From: Thiodiazotropha sp050305635
GTDB lineage: Bacteria; Pseudomonadota; Gammaproteobacteria; Chromatiales; Chromatiaceae
Direction of reading: 5' to 3'
Assembly: GCA_050305635.1 (NCBI GenBank)
Contig: JBNLFS010000148.1
Span: 5,179 to 69,178, forward strand
DNA: 64,000 bases
Positions 16,771-26,509 of this stretch are shown here, piece by piece. The position numbers and the translations under genes were made by a program. Under the pieces are notes generated by a model that worked only from the letters and a program-made list of their open reading frames with translations, was not told where the DNA came from and searched no databases. Position 1 is the first letter of the stretch. Each line of letters starts with the position of its first letter.

Positions 16771-17694
16771 TCACACATACGCCAGCCAATCCGTATGGGC
16801 GGTCTTGCGCCCATGCACCAGATCGAAATAGGTTTTCTGCAGCTTCTCGGTAATCGGTCCGCGTCCGCCCTGGCCGATGATCCGGTTGTCCACCTCGCGG
16901 ATCGGCGTGACCTCCGCGGCGGTACCGGTGAAGAACGCCTCGTCGGCGATGTAGACTTCGTCACGGGTGATGCGTTTTTCGACCACCTTGTAGCCCATCT
17001 CCTGGGCCAGCTCCATGACCGTCTTGCGGGTGATGCCGTCCAGCGCGGAGGTCAGATCGGGGGTGTAGATCACCCCGTCGCGAACGATGAAGATGTTCTC
17101 ACCGGAACCCTCCATGACGTAGCCTTCCGCATCCAGCAGCAGGGCCTCGTCATAGCCGTCCCGCAGGGCTTCCTGCAGCGCCATCATGGAGTTCATGTAG
17201 TTGCCGTTGGCCTTGGCCCGGCACATGGTGATGTTGACGTGGTGGCGGGTGAAGGATGAGACGCGGATGCGGATGCCCTTCTCCATGTTCTCCGCCCCCA
17301 GATAGGAGCCCCACTCCCAGGCCGCCACCATGACATGCACCTTGAGGTTGTCGGCCCGCAGACCCATGCCCTCGGAGCCGTAGAAGCACATGGGACGGAG
17401 GTAGGCGGACATCAGCTTGTTTTCCCGCACCGCGGCCAGCTGCGCTTCGTTGAGGGTCTCCCGGTCGTAGGGCATCGGCATACCGAGAATGTGGGCGGAG
17501 CGGAACAGCCGCTCGGTGTGGTCCATGAGGCGGAAGATCGCGGTGCCCTCTTCCGCCCGGTAGGCGCGCACCCCTTCGAAAACCCCCATCCCATAGTGCA
17601 GGGTATGAGTCAGCACATGGGTCTTGGCCTCGCGCCAGGGAACCATTTCGCCATCCAGCCAGATGACACCATCACGATCAGACATCGTCGACAT
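16771..17694 (-). CDS. ilvE: Branched-chain amino acid aminotransferase
   Basis: 307 residues, normal length for class IV aminotransferases of the IlvE type. It interconverts valine, leucine and isoleucine with their 2-oxo acids using glutamate/2-oxoglutarate and PLP. Visible marks are THTLHYGMGVFEGVRAY near the start, the PLP lysine in MCRAKANGNYMNSMMA (about residue 160), EALLLDAEGYVMEGSGENIF and EAFFTGTAAEVTPI. It follows glnE by 17 bases and precedes the zinc-finger gene, the usual gammaproteobacterial order. Confidence 0.96.
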   Translation of the reverse strand: MSTMSDRDGVIWLDGEMVPWREAKTHVLTHTLHYGMGVFEGVRAYRAEEGTAIFRLMDHTERLFRSAHILGMPMPYDRETLNEAQLAAVRENKLMSAYLRPMCFYGSEGMGLRADNLKVHVMVAAWEWGSYLGAENMEKGIRIRVSSFTRHHVNITMCRAKANGNYMNSMMALQEALRDGYDEALLLDAEGYVMEGSGENIFIVRDGVIYTPDLTSALDGITRKTVMELAQEMGYKVVEKRITRDEVYIADEAFFTGTAAEVTPIREVDNRIIGQGGRGPITEKLQKTYFDLVHGRKTAHTDWLAYV

Positions 17695-17711
17695 TGTGTA
17701 AGGATCTCTCG

Positions 17712-20570
17712 TTACTCGTTGTTGTTCTGCATCAGGCAGGACCAGATCTCCTGCACCAGGGCACGCTCTTCGGTGAGCCGGTCCTGGGCCACCCGGGAGG
17801 GCAGCTCCTGCAGGGCGCTGCGGTGATAGACCGCGCGCAGCACCTTGTAGATGCCCATGAGGCGTTCCGCGGCCTGGTTATCCAACAGCCCCAGCTTCGC
17901 CAGGGTCTCCAGGATCCGGATATTGTCGGTCCAGATCAGCAGGTCCGGGTGTTCATGCGCCCACCGAAGAACCGCGTATTGAACCATAAATTCAATATCC
18001 ACGATACCGCCCACGCCCTGTTTCAGGTCGAATTCCCGGGCATCGCTCCGGTCCAGGCTGGCGCGCATCTTTTCGCGCATCTCCAGCACCTCGTGGCGTA
18101 GCGTCCGCGCATCCCGGGGCTGACCGAGCACCGCCCGGCGAATCTGCGAGAATCGCGACCCGACCCGGTCATCCCCCGCCACCACCCGGGCGCGCACCAG
18201 AGCCTGGTGCTCCCAGGTCCAGGCATGGTTGCACTGGTAGTTCTCGAAGGTCGCCAGGGAGCTGACCATCATGCCGGAATTGCCGTTGGGGCGCAGCCGC
18301 ATGTCCACTTCGTAAAGAATACCCGAAGGGGTGCGGGTGGTCATGATGTGGATGATGCGCTGGGCCATGCGGGCGTAGAAGACATCCACCGAGACCGGCT
18401 TGGCCCCGTCGGTGAAGGCGTTGCGATCGGGGCAGCCGTGCAGGAACACCATGTCCAGGTCCGAACCGAATCCCAGTTCGATCCCCCCCAGCTTGCCATA
18501 GCCGACCACCGCGAAACCGATGGCCGTGTCGCTCACCCCCGGGGGATAGCCGTGGCGGCTCACCATCTCCTGGAAACTCAGCTGGATCACCTGGTTAAGC
18601 ACGCTCTCGGCGATCCAGGTCAGGTAGTCGCTGACCACCATCAGTGGGATCTGATCCGCGATGTCCGCAGCGGCGACCCGCAGCCGATTGCTCTGGGCGA
18701 ACTGGCGCAACCGCTCCATCTGGCTTTCCAGATCCTGCGGGTCGATCTGCACCAGCAGCTCCCGGAGTTCCCGGTCGAGCTTTTCCCGGTTCAGGGGTGA
18801 GTAGAGGCGCCGCGGATCGAGCAGTTCGTCGAGCAGGATCGGGTGCCGGGTCAGCATCCCCGAGATCCAGGGACTCACCCCGGTGAGTTTGACCAGCTGG
18901 GAGAGCACCATGGGGTTTTCGATCAGCAGGGCGATATAGGCGGTGCGGCGCACGATCGCCTCGAGCAGGCCCAGCACCCGGGGCAGCGCCGCGTCGGCGG
19001 AATCGGAACCGCCCACCGCCTCGAGCAGCAACGGCATCAACGTATTGAGTCGCTCCCGCCCCCGGCTGCTGAGTTGCCGGCAGGCATGACTGTCGCGCAA
19101 TTGCCCCAGCAGCTCCAGGGCCTGTTGCGGTTGTGCGAATCCCGCTTCACCCAGCAGTTGAGCGGCATGCTCCGGATCCAGGGTATTCAGCCAGACACCG
19201 CTCAGAGGTTGGCTCTGCTCGTTGGATTCGGCCTGGGGCGCGGAGATGATCAGGTCGAAGTGGCCCTGCACCCGCTTGCGGTGCAGCTCCAGCTCGGCGG
19301 AGAAACCCTCCCAGTCCGAATGCCCCATGGCGCGGGCCAGCCGGAGCCTGCGCGGAGGATCGTCAGGCAGACGGTGGGTCTGGCGGTCCTGCCAGGCCTG
19401 CAATCGGTTTTCCACCCGTCGCAGGTAGACATAGGCCTCGCACAGCTCCCTCACCACATACCCGGGCAACAGTCCGCGCGCCTCCAGCACCCCGAGCACC
19501 TCGAGGATGGGGCGCACCTGCAGTCCCTTGTCCCGTCCACCGCGGATCAACTGAAAGGCCTGACCGATGAATTCGATCTCGCGGATACCCCCGGGACCCA
19601 GCTTGATATTTGCCGACATCCCCTTTTTATGCAGCTCGGCGCTGATCATCCGCTTCATCTCGCGCAACGACTCGATGGCGCCGAAATCGAGATAGCGGCG
19701 ATAGACGAAGGGGCGCAGCATGTCCGTCAGCTCCGCGCCCGCCTGAGGATCCCCGGCCACCACCCGGGCCTTGATCATGGCGTAGCGTTCCCACTCCCGG
19801 GCCTGGGCCCCGTAGTAGCTCTCCAGGGCGGAGAAATTCATCGCCAGGGGGCCGGCATTGCCGAAGGGCCGCAGGCGGGTGTCGACCCGGAACACGAAAC
19901 CGTCCGCGGTATGATTATCCAAGGCCTGTACCAGACGCTGACACAGACGGATGAAGAACTGTTCGTTGGTCAGTCCCCGCGCGCCGTCGGTGTGACCGTT
20001 TTCCGGATAGGCGAAGATCAGGTCGATATCGGAGGAGAGGTTGAGTTCCCGCGCCCCCAGCTTGCCCATTCCCAGCACCACCAGGGGCTGGGCCACACCC
20101 TCGGCGTTGCGAGGTACTCCCATCTCCTGGCAAGCGCCGGCATACAGGTGATTCAGCGCCTGATCGATGCAGGCATCGGCCAGGGCGGACAGATCCTCCA
20201 GGATCTCTCCCAGGGGCGCCAGGCCGGCCAGGTCCCGCCAGATGATGCGCACCATCTCGTGACGCCGGAACACCCGCAGCCGTCGGCTCAGATCAAGGTC
20301 GTTCGTTAGACCTTCCAGGGTGGTTTCGAGCCTCACAGCCATTTCGCCAGGCACATAAGACCGTTCAAGCTCGCCTTGAAGCTGGCATTGCACCAGCCAT
20401 TCGGGTTCCCGCAACGACGCCTGCAGCACGTAGTCGCTCGCCTCCCAGACCGTCCGCAAACGATCCCGGAACAGGGACTCCTCCGGCATCGCGACACCGG
20501 CTTCGTTGAGCCGCCCAATCCAGCGTTGCCAGGCGGTCTCTGCTTCTTGCTGCAGAACGGAGTCCGTCAT
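17712..20570 (-). CDS. glnE: Glutamine synthetase adenylyltransferase/deadenylase
   Basis: 952 residues from the ATG at 20570; an in-frame TTG at 20597 is less likely. Cytoplasmic bifunctional enzyme that adds AMP to, and removes it from, glutamine synthetase under control of PII. Two nucleotidyltransferase modules are visible: the N-terminal deadenylase (VLGMGKLGARELNLSSDIDLIFAY) and the C-terminal adenylylase (VVGYGKLGGIELGFGSDLDMVFL), each with its DxD metal pair, separated by helical domains including GIREIEFIGQ and GIVDIEFMVQ. Length and order match the family. It heads the glnE–ilvE–zinc-finger unit. Confidence 0.96.
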   Translation of the reverse strand: MTDSVLQQEAETAWQRWIGRLNEAGVAMPEESLFRDRLRTVWEASDYVLQASLREPEWLVQCQLQGELERSYVPGEMAVRLETTLEGLTNDLDLSRRLRVFRRHEMVRIIWRDLAGLAPLGEILEDLSALADACIDQALNHLYAGACQEMGVPRNAEGVAQPLVVLGMGKLGARELNLSSDIDLIFAYPENGHTDGARGLTNEQFFIRLCQRLVQALDNHTADGFVFRVDTRLRPFGNAGPLAMNFSALESYYGAQAREWERYAMIKARVVAGDPQAGAELTDMLRPFVYRRYLDFGAIESLREMKRMISAELHKKGMSANIKLGPGGIREIEFIGQAFQLIRGGRDKGLQVRPILEVLGVLEARGLLPGYVVRELCEAYVYLRRVENRLQAWQDRQTHRLPDDPPRRLRLARAMGHSDWEGFSAELELHRKRVQGHFDLIISAPQAESNEQSQPLSGVWLNTLDPEHAAQLLGEAGFAQPQQALELLGQLRDSHACRQLSSRGRERLNTLMPLLLEAVGGSDSADAALPRVLGLLEAIVRRTAYIALLIENPMVLSQLVKLTGVSPWISGMLTRHPILLDELLDPRRLYSPLNREKLDRELRELLVQIDPQDLESQMERLRQFAQSNRLRVAAADIADQIPLMVVSDYLTWIAESVLNQVIQLSFQEMVSRHGYPPGVSDTAIGFAVVGYGKLGGIELGFGSDLDMVFLHGCPDRNAFTDGAKPVSVDVFYARMAQRIIHIMTTRTPSGILYEVDMRLRPNGNSGMMVSSLATFENYQCNHAWTWEHQALVRARVVAGDDRVGSRFSQIRRAVLGQPRDARTLRHEVLEMREKMRASLDRSDAREFDLKQGVGGIVDIEFMVQYAVLRWAHEHPDLLIWTDNIRILETLAKLGLLDNQAAERLMGIYKVLRAVYHRSALQELPSRVAQDRLTEERALVQEIWSCLMQNNNE

Positions 20571-20705
20571 GGGCCGCTCATCTCTCGAGGCGCGCAATAG
20601 CCACTGGATTCCCCCAAACCAATCATTACCAGGCGAAGACTTTACCCAGTCCAGGTCTGGTTTTCCACATGCGCGGCAATCGACCGCCTGGTCCGCGTGG
20701 CGGCG

Positions 20706-21917
20706 CTAGGAACGCTGCGTCAGAATACCTTTGATGAGGTTTAGAGTGGGCAACTTTCCGGTCAGGATCCCACTGACCAACAACCCACCGATCAATCCCC
20801 AGAAGGCGGACCCGATGCCGGCCAACGAAACACCAGACACGGTGATCAGAAAAGTCACAAGGGCGCTCTCTTTCTGGTTGTCGTCTTCCATGGCCTGACT
20901 GAGGCCGGAAATGATCGCGGAAAACAGCGCCAGACCGGCTATAACCGCAATCAGCTGTGCCGGCAGAGCCATGAAAATCCCCACCAGGGTCGAGCCTAAT
21001 ACACCCACTAAAAGATAGAACAACGCGCTGACTATCCCAGCGGGATAGCGTCTCGCAGGATCGGCATGAGCCTCCGGTCCGGTGCAGATCGCGGCGGTTA
21101 TCGCTGCCAAGTTGACGCCGTGCGCGCCAAATGGCGCCAACAGCACGGAAACCAGCCCGGTCGTCGTAATCATAGGACTGGCCGGCGCCGAGTAGCCCGC
21201 AGCGCGGATCACCCCCAAACCCGTGGCGTTCTGCCCGGTCATGGTAACCAGACAAAGGGGAATACCCAGACCGATGATGGACTCCCAGGAGAACTGGGGC
21301 GCGGTAAACACCGGCATGGCCATCGACATCTCGATCCGGCCGAAATTCAGCTGTCCCTGAAAATAGGCTAACGCAAAACCTAGCAACAGCGTGGTCATGA
21401 TTGCGTAGCGGGGATTCAGCCGCTTGGCGAGCAGATAACAGAGGATCATGGGAGCGACCAACCCAGGCATGGCTTCGAGATGGACAAACACATCCACCCC
21501 GAAACGGAAGAGAATACCCGCCAACATGGCTGCGACCACGGCCTTGGGAATTCTGTCCATAATCGTCGAAAACAACCCCGTCACCCCAAAAAGCGTGATT
21601 ACCGCTCCGGAAAACAGAAAGCTGGCAATGGCCTCAGGATAGGAATACGCCGACCATCCCGTGACCAATAGGGCCGCTCCGGGCGTGGACCAGGCGGTAA
21701 TGACCGGAACCTTCAAGCGATAACTCAGGTAGAGGCCGCTCAAGCCACTCCCTATGGAAACGGCCCAAATCCAACTCGCGAGCTGATCTGTGTCAAGATG
21801 CGCGGCTGAAGCCGCCTGAAAGATTATGGCCGCCGGCCCCCCGTAGGAAACGATGACCGCGATAAAACCCGCCACGACAGCGGACAGACTGAAATCCTTG
21901 TTCAAATCCCTAAACAT
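20706..21917 (-). CDS. BenE-family membrane transporter
   Basis: 403 residues from the ATG at 21917, which has GGAGG a few bases upstream and overlaps the end of the preceding gene by 8 bases. About 11–12 hydrophobic segments; near the start FSLSAVVAGFIAVIVSYGGPAAIIFQAA, then STPGAALLVT and the QNATGLGVIRAAGY motif, all typical of the benzoate/H+ symporter (BenE) family. As the last gene of a seven-gene amino-acid-oxidase/SbnAB operon it more probably moves that pathway's substrate or product than benzoate; no aromatic-degradation genes are near. Direction of transport cannot be read. Confidence 0.85.
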   Translation of the reverse strand: MFRDLNKDFSLSAVVAGFIAVIVSYGGPAAIIFQAASAAHLDTDQLASWIWAVSIGSGLSGLYLSYRLKVPVITAWSTPGAALLVTGWSAYSYPEAIASFLFSGAVITLFGVTGLFSTIMDRIPKAVVAAMLAGILFRFGVDVFVHLEAMPGLVAPMILCYLLAKRLNPRYAIMTTLLLGFALAYFQGQLNFGRIEMSMAMPVFTAPQFSWESIIGLGIPLCLVTMTGQNATGLGVIRAAGYSAPASPMITTTGLVSVLLAPFGAHGVNLAAITAAICTGPEAHADPARRYPAGIVSALFYLLVGVLGSTLVGIFMALPAQLIAVIAGLALFSAIISGLSQAMEDDNQKESALVTFLITVSGVSLAGIGSAFWGLIGGLLVSGILTGKLPTLNLIKGILTQRS

Positions 21918-23136
21918 AGACGCCTCCAAACTTCGTCTGTCCTGATTGGGTGTTGATATCCGCGATATCATCGATCGAGTCGATCACATCATCCCCCTGA
22001 ACCGTGGATTGAAGCCCGGACGCGATATCTTTTAGGCCGCTGCCCGTTGCGAGGACTACCGCGAGGGACTCTTTCGGCATGGCATCAAGCATATTCAGAT
22101 ATCCGGCGAACGCCGTAGCGCCCGCTGGCTCGGTGAACAGCCCGGCATTCTTCGAAAGCATCGACTGAGCCTGCAGAATATCGTTCTCGCTGACCGAGAG
22201 ACAGCGACCACCATGTTGCGCAAGATAATGCACCGCAATATGGCCGCCCCTGGGAACATCCACATTCAAGGAGTCCGCCCGGGAGCCAGCGCTGATTTTC
22301 GAGAAGACACCACCATTTTCGAAGGCCCTGTGAATCGCATTGCTTTGTTCGGATTGCACCGCGACGACCTCCGGGATGCGCTGAACCAGACCCAGTCGCA
22401 TCAGATCCTTAAAACCCTTGATGAGTCCGGACAGAATGCAACCGTCGCCAACCGGCACGAACAGATAGTCCGGCACGCTACCCAATTGCCGGAACAGTTC
22501 CAGAGAGACTGTTTTCTTCCCCTCGATCGTCATCGGATTGTAAACCGTGTTCCGATTCAACCCCCCGTAGCGGGACGAGTACTCAAGCGACAGATCATAG
22601 GCCCTATCGTAATTTCCCTTGACTCGGTAGACAGTCGCACCGTAATGCCGCGCTTGAAAATATTTCGCGGCCGGCGCGGATTCAGGCAGGAAAAGCACGA
22701 CCTCTTGCCCCGCTGCCGCGCCGATACCGGCCATCGACGAACCGGCATTCCCCGTCGACGCAAGCACGATCCTGTCATGTTTGTAGCGCGCCGCGAACGC
22801 GGACACGAGCAAGGAGGCCCGGTCTTTAAAAGAGCCGGTCGGATTCGTACTATCGTCTTTGACAAACAGACGTTTCCGTCCCAGCAAACGACGCAGCCTT
22901 TGCGGTTCCCATAGCGGGGTGTTGCCTATCGGGGCCGGGACAAAGTACGCTTCCGGGATCGGAAGAAAATCTCGAACCCGCCAATCATTGCCAAGGCCGC
23001 CCTCTAGCACGGTCTCCAAAACCCCACGCAAGGGCTGATCATCGCTCTGGCCCTCAGAACAGAAGGGGCAAACCATCCGATCGGACGAAATCTCGTAGCG
23101 TCGCCCACACTCGATACACTGGTAGTAAAACTCCAT
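21910..23136 (-). CDS. Threonine-synthase-like PLP enzyme with N-terminal zinc ribbon
   Basis: 408 residues, fold type II PLP enzyme. An N-terminal CxxC pair (CIECGRRYEI… CPFC, residues about 8–26) looks like a zinc ribbon as in archaeal threonine synthases and cysteate synthase. The PLP lysine sits in NPTGSFKDRASLL (about 97), with the phosphate-binding STGNAGSSMAG and TGSGLKD. Housekeeping threonine synthase turns O-phosphohomoserine into threonine. Here it lies between sbnB-like and benE-like genes, so it may use another O-phospho amino acid such as O-phosphoserine, as methanogen cysteate synthase does, or give self-resistance as proposed for RhiB of rhizocticin. Substrate unknown. It overlaps the transporter gene by 8 bases. 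Confidence 0.82.
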   Translation of the reverse strand: MEFYYQCIECGRRYEISSDRMVCPFCSEGQSDDQPLRGVLETVLEGGLGNDWRVRDFLPIPEAYFVPAPIGNTPLWEPQRLRRLLGRKRLFVKDDSTNPTGSFKDRASLLVSAFAARYKHDRIVLASTGNAGSSMAGIGAAAGQEVVLFLPESAPAAKYFQARHYGATVYRVKGNYDRAYDLSLEYSSRYGGLNRNTVYNPMTIEGKKTVSLELFRQLGSVPDYLFVPVGDGCILSGLIKGFKDLMRLGLVQRIPEVVAVQSEQSNAIHRAFENGGVFSKISAGSRADSLNVDVPRGGHIAVHYLAQHGGRCLSVSENDILQAQSMLSKNAGLFTEPAGATAFAGYLNMLDAMPKESLAVVLATGSGLKDIASGLQSTVQGDDVIDSIDDIADINTQSGQTKFGGVYV

Positions 23137-23161
23137 CTCGCCACCTTAGTATTGATACCAG

Positions 23162-24187
23162 TCAGACCCATCGGCTCCGTTCGGCGAAGAAATCATCCAC
23201 CCGAATCGCTTCACCGCATGCGGCGGCCTGATCGTAGACCATCTCGCCAACCGCTAAATCCAGAACACCCAGTCCGAAGGGCGAGAATATTATCGGTTTT
23301 TGTCTGTCCGGTTCAATCTCTTGGAGCAGACATTGCGCAAGCGTTCCCTGGATGAAATCCCGGTTATTGACCATTTGTTCCGCCAAATGGGGGGAGGTAT
23401 CCGCTTTCAAACAGTGCTCGATATCATCCAGGACATTCCATGAGTTAAGAATGATGTCCGGCGAAAGATCGCGCAATGAAATATTCAGAACGATCTGACC
23501 GGATTTGAACGTGTCCGGGGAAATGAGATAGGGTCTGCCCGCAGTGGTCGCGAGCACCACCAGATCAGCATCGCCGATCGCCTGACTCGCACTCTCAGCC
23601 AGCTGGCCTTCAAGTGAATAGCGCTCTCCTGCATAGGAGAGAAAAGCATGTCCGTACTGTTTCTCCACATCCTGGGCGACGATGGAATCGAACTCCCAGT
23701 CATCGGCCATGAGGTAATCGAGTATGTTGCGCGCGATTATGCCTGTACCCAGAAAGGCAACCCGTCGGCATTTACGTCCCTCCACAGACAGCACCCTTGC
23801 AGCCAAAGCGGCCGAAGCGGCCGTCCGGGCAGCACTGATCAACGAGGCTTCCAGGCATGCATAGGGATAACCCGTCTCGTAGTCGTTGAGTATCAGTATT
23901 GCCGATGCACGCGGGATTCCTTGACTGATATTCCCCGGGTAACTCGCTATCCACTTGATGCCGGACAACGGCCTCTTTCCACGGATTGCCGCAGGCAAAG
24001 CTATGATCCTTGCATCGGGCTTATCGGGAAACCGCAAAAAGTGGCTGTTGGGATTGACTGTCAATTTACCATGATGATTCAGATAGGCTTTCTCGACAAC
24101 ATCAAGAATATCTTTGCGCGACATATCCAGAATACGCTGTACCGATCTGCCGCTTATCAGTGAAAACTCAAAATCCGACGAACTCAT
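23162..24187 (-). CDS. sbnB: SbnB-like N-(2-amino-2-carboxyethyl)-glutamate dehydrogenase
   Basis: 341 residues of the ornithine cyclodeaminase/mu-crystallin family. It has a Rossmann motif (VAFLGTGIIARNILDYL, about 143–160) and the substrate-loop pattern PRASAILILNDYETGYPYACLEASLISAARTAA. In staphylococci SbnB oxidatively cleaves the SbnA product (ACEGA) with NAD+ to L-2,3-diaminopropionate and 2-oxoglutarate. The adjacent sbnA-like gene, 54 bases upstream on the same strand, strongly supports this assignment over ornithine cyclodeaminase. No siderophore synthetase or NRPS is nearby, so the fate of diaminopropionate is open. Confidence 0.83.
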   Translation of the reverse strand: MSSSDFEFSLISGRSVQRILDMSRKDILDVVEKAYLNHHGKLTVNPNSHFLRFPDKPDARIIALPAAIRGKRPLSGIKWIASYPGNISQGIPRASAILILNDYETGYPYACLEASLISAARTAASAALAARVLSVEGRKCRRVAFLGTGIIARNILDYLMADDWEFDSIVAQDVEKQYGHAFLSYAGERYSLEGQLAESASQAIGDADLVVLATTAGRPYLISPDTFKSGQIVLNISLRDLSPDIILNSWNVLDDIEHCLKADTSPHLAEQMVNNRDFIQGTLAQCLLQEIEPDRQKPIIFSPFGLGVLDLAVGEMVYDQAAACGEAIRVDDFFAERSRWV

Positions 24188-24241
24188 TATTCATTCCTTG
24201 TTTTGTTGTCCTAAAATAACTGGCGAAATGCACTGACATGC

Positions 24242-25249
24242 TCACAAAGTGGGATGCCGGGATACATCATATCGCTGCGCACTCATGCCGACCGCCCGAG
24301 AAAGTCCGGTAGTTGCATACTTGGAAGCGGTCCATTCATGAGAGTAGACGCTATTAACATACTGCCAACCCATATCGGGAGAGATAGCGACGACCGTACT
24401 TCCCGGATCGATTTCACCCTTGTACTTTTTGATCCCGGCGAGAACCGTGCCTGTCGAACCACCCGCGAGTAACCCATATCTCGAAACCAGATAACGACAT
24501 TCATCGATGGTTGCGAGCTCTTCAACGAATACGGAATCATCCGTCACGTCGGGTTCGAAGATTTCCGGCCGTCTGCTTGTTCCCAGCCCGGGAATGTATC
24601 TTGACTCCGGACGTTGACCAAAAGTCACCGAGCCGACCGCATCGACGGCAACGATAACGGTCGCTGGAGAGACCTCTTTGAATTTCCGGATGCACCCCAT
24701 GAGCGTCCCAGTCGTTCCCGCTCCGACAAACAGATAATCCACACGTTGAAATTCATTCAGGATCGCGGTTGCCGTACGAGTGTAATGCGCGTTGGGATTC
24801 GCCGGATTAGCATACTGATTCAGCCATATCAGGCGAGAATTCTCCGCCAGCCGTTGCTTGATATAATCAATTCTACTACCTAGAAAACCGCCGTTCGCAT
24901 CCCGTTTGTTCACACAGACGACATTTGCGCCGAACGCAGCCATTGTCTTTGTCATATTCTCGGAAGTGTTTGGATCCACGACACAGGTGAACCGGTACCC
25001 CCTTGCGGCGCAGACCATTGACAGCGCAACACCCAGGTTGCCCGACGAGGACTCAATCACCTCCATATCCCCATTCAACCCTTTGCATTTCTCAGCGTCA
25101 CCGACCAGAGAAATCGCTGTTTTCAGTTTTATTGATCCGGCCGGGTTAAGCCCTTCCAACTTGAGATATACCTCCAAGTGACCGAGATACCTTGAAAGCT
25201 TGAGAAAAATATTATCCGTTACAACCTCATCTACTGAATTAAAAATCAT
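24242..25249 (-). CDS. sbnA: SbnA-like N-(2-amino-2-carboxyethyl)-glutamate synthase
   Basis: 335 residues, cysteine-synthase-like fold type II PLP enzyme. The PLP lysine is in NPAGSIKLKTAISL (about 40), with SSSGNLGVALSM and GAGTTGTLMGCIRKF binding PLP phosphate. SbnA condenses O-phospho-L-serine with L-glutamate to N-(2-amino-2-carboxyethyl)-L-glutamate and phosphate. The call rests on overall pattern, on FGQRPESRYIPGLGTSRRP and on the sbnB-like neighbour. Because the operon starts with HcnABC-like oxidase genes, an alternative is a beta-replacement with another nucleophile (for example cyanide to beta-cyanoalanine), but the SbnB partner argues against that. Confidence 0.82.
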   Translation of the reverse strand: MIFNSVDEVVTDNIFLKLSRYLGHLEVYLKLEGLNPAGSIKLKTAISLVGDAEKCKGLNGDMEVIESSSGNLGVALSMVCAARGYRFTCVVDPNTSENMTKTMAAFGANVVCVNKRDANGGFLGSRIDYIKQRLAENSRLIWLNQYANPANPNAHYTRTATAILNEFQRVDYLFVGAGTTGTLMGCIRKFKEVSPATVIVAVDAVGSVTFGQRPESRYIPGLGTSRRPEIFEPDVTDDSVFVEELATIDECRYLVSRYGLLAGGSTGTVLAGIKKYKGEIDPGSTVVAISPDMGWQYVNSVYSHEWTASKYATTGLSRAVGMSAQRYDVSRHPTL

Positions 25250-25315
25250 TGGAATTCCTTGTCGTATTTTATCGTTGTTAACCGTATTCCATCGATCGTC
25301 AAACCATCACGTTTT

Positions 25316-26509
25316 CTAGGAACTGTCGAACCGACTCAAATGGTATGGACTGATGTCTACAGGCGGTTCCCGGCCATCCATCAGCGAAGCAAAGATCTCG
25401 CCCGTAATCAAACTAGTGAGAACACCCGTTTTATAATGTCCGCAGGCGTTGTATAAACCCTCAATCCCGGGCACAGACCCCAATATCGGCATACCATCAG
25501 GGCTCCCAGGACGAAAACCGACCCATGACCTTTTGATATGAATATTCCGCAAATCCGGCAAACACCGAACCGCCCCCTTGGCAAGCGACCTCAAAGAATG
25601 GTAAGTGCAGGAAGCATCGAAACCCGCATCTTCTGTCGTGCTACCTACCAGTATCTCACCACCGTCTTTTTGCACGATGAAGCAATCATTACTACTGATA
25701 CAGGAGTTCAGAATCCTAGGTAGCCTTTCCGAAATCAGGCATTGTCCCTTGATAGGCTTTACCGGCAGACGTACATCGGTAACCCACTCCATGATCTCAG
25801 CCCCCCAGGCGCCCGTGGCATTGATCAAGTTGGAACATGAGACCTGCTCCTGATCGGTTGATACAGACTCGATTCGATGATTTCGAACCGTTACATTGTT
25901 AACCTTAGAATCCAGAAACAGATCCACCCCATTGCGTCTGGCGCCTTCGCGAAACGCATCCACAAGCTTAAACGGATTCACCTGATGATCATTGAGAAAC
26001 ATAAGCGCACCCATGGATTCCCGGCTGATATTCGGCTCGGCTTGCCTGAGATCCGATTCATCCAACCAGGTAAAATGTTCTTTTAAATGATCAAGCTGTG
26101 CAGCGATCTGTTTGGCATGCCGCATTTCTGTTTCATCGTATACGATAAATTTCAGACCCGTTTGCTCATACTTGAAATCCATACCGTAGTCATATTTCAT
26201 CTCATGCCATAGCGCCGAAAACTTCGCATTGCTGTTCATGCAGAGATCAATAAAATAGTCTGGATACTCACTTGCCCTGGCTGTTCCGTTTGATGCCGAA
26301 TGATTTTCATCATCCAGCTGTCCGCAGCCTCCAAAACCGATCAGATCGCCCAATTGCCACAATCCGCCGGCCGATGCGTACGATGCATTACCTTTTTTCT
26401 TCGTATCGATGAGCGCCACCGAGATGTGCTTTAGTTTGCTTAAGTAAAAGGCAATGGATGAGCCGATGACGCCACCACCCACGATAACCACGTCGTACCC
26501 GGCTTTCAT
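25316..26509 (-). CDS. HcnC/OoxB-like FAD amino-acid oxidoreductase subunit
   Basis: 397 residues of the DAO family. The N-terminal ADP-binding motif is VVIVGGGVIGSSIAFYLSK (about 6–24), and the C-terminus has VGFRPGSPDGMPILGSVPGIEGLYNACGHYKTGV. HcnC, octopine/nopaline oxidase B subunits and D-hydroxyproline dehydrogenase subunits belong here; they oxidise the C–N bond of an amino acid or opine. The ATG overlaps the preceding gene's stop by four bases (ATGA), as expected for a co-assembled complex. Which substrate it takes cannot be decided from sequence; glycine (cyanide synthesis) is only one option. Confidence 0.82.
   Translation of the reverse strand: MKAGYDVVIVGGGVIGSSIAFYLSKLKHISVALIDTKKKGNASYASAGGLWQLGDLIGFGGCGQLDDENHSASNGTARASEYPDYFIDLCMNSNAKFSALWHEMKYDYGMDFKYEQTGLKFIVYDETEMRHAKQIAAQLDHLKEHFTWLDESDLRQAEPNISRESMGALMFLNDHQVNPFKLVDAFREGARRNGVDLFLDSKVNNVTVRNHRIESVSTDQEQVSCSNLINATGAWGAEIMEWVTDVRLPVKPIKGQCLISERLPRILNSCISSNDCFIVQKDGGEILVGSTTEDAGFDASCTYHSLRSLAKGAVRCLPDLRNIHIKRSWVGFRPGSPDGMPILGSVPGIEGLYNACGHYKTGVLTSLITGEIFASLMDGREPPVDISPYHLSRFDSS

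Noticed and set aside
20706..21917. Benzoate transporter taking part in aromatic degradation
   Set aside because: No aromatic-ring degradation genes are nearby, and it is translationally coupled to an amino-acid enzyme.
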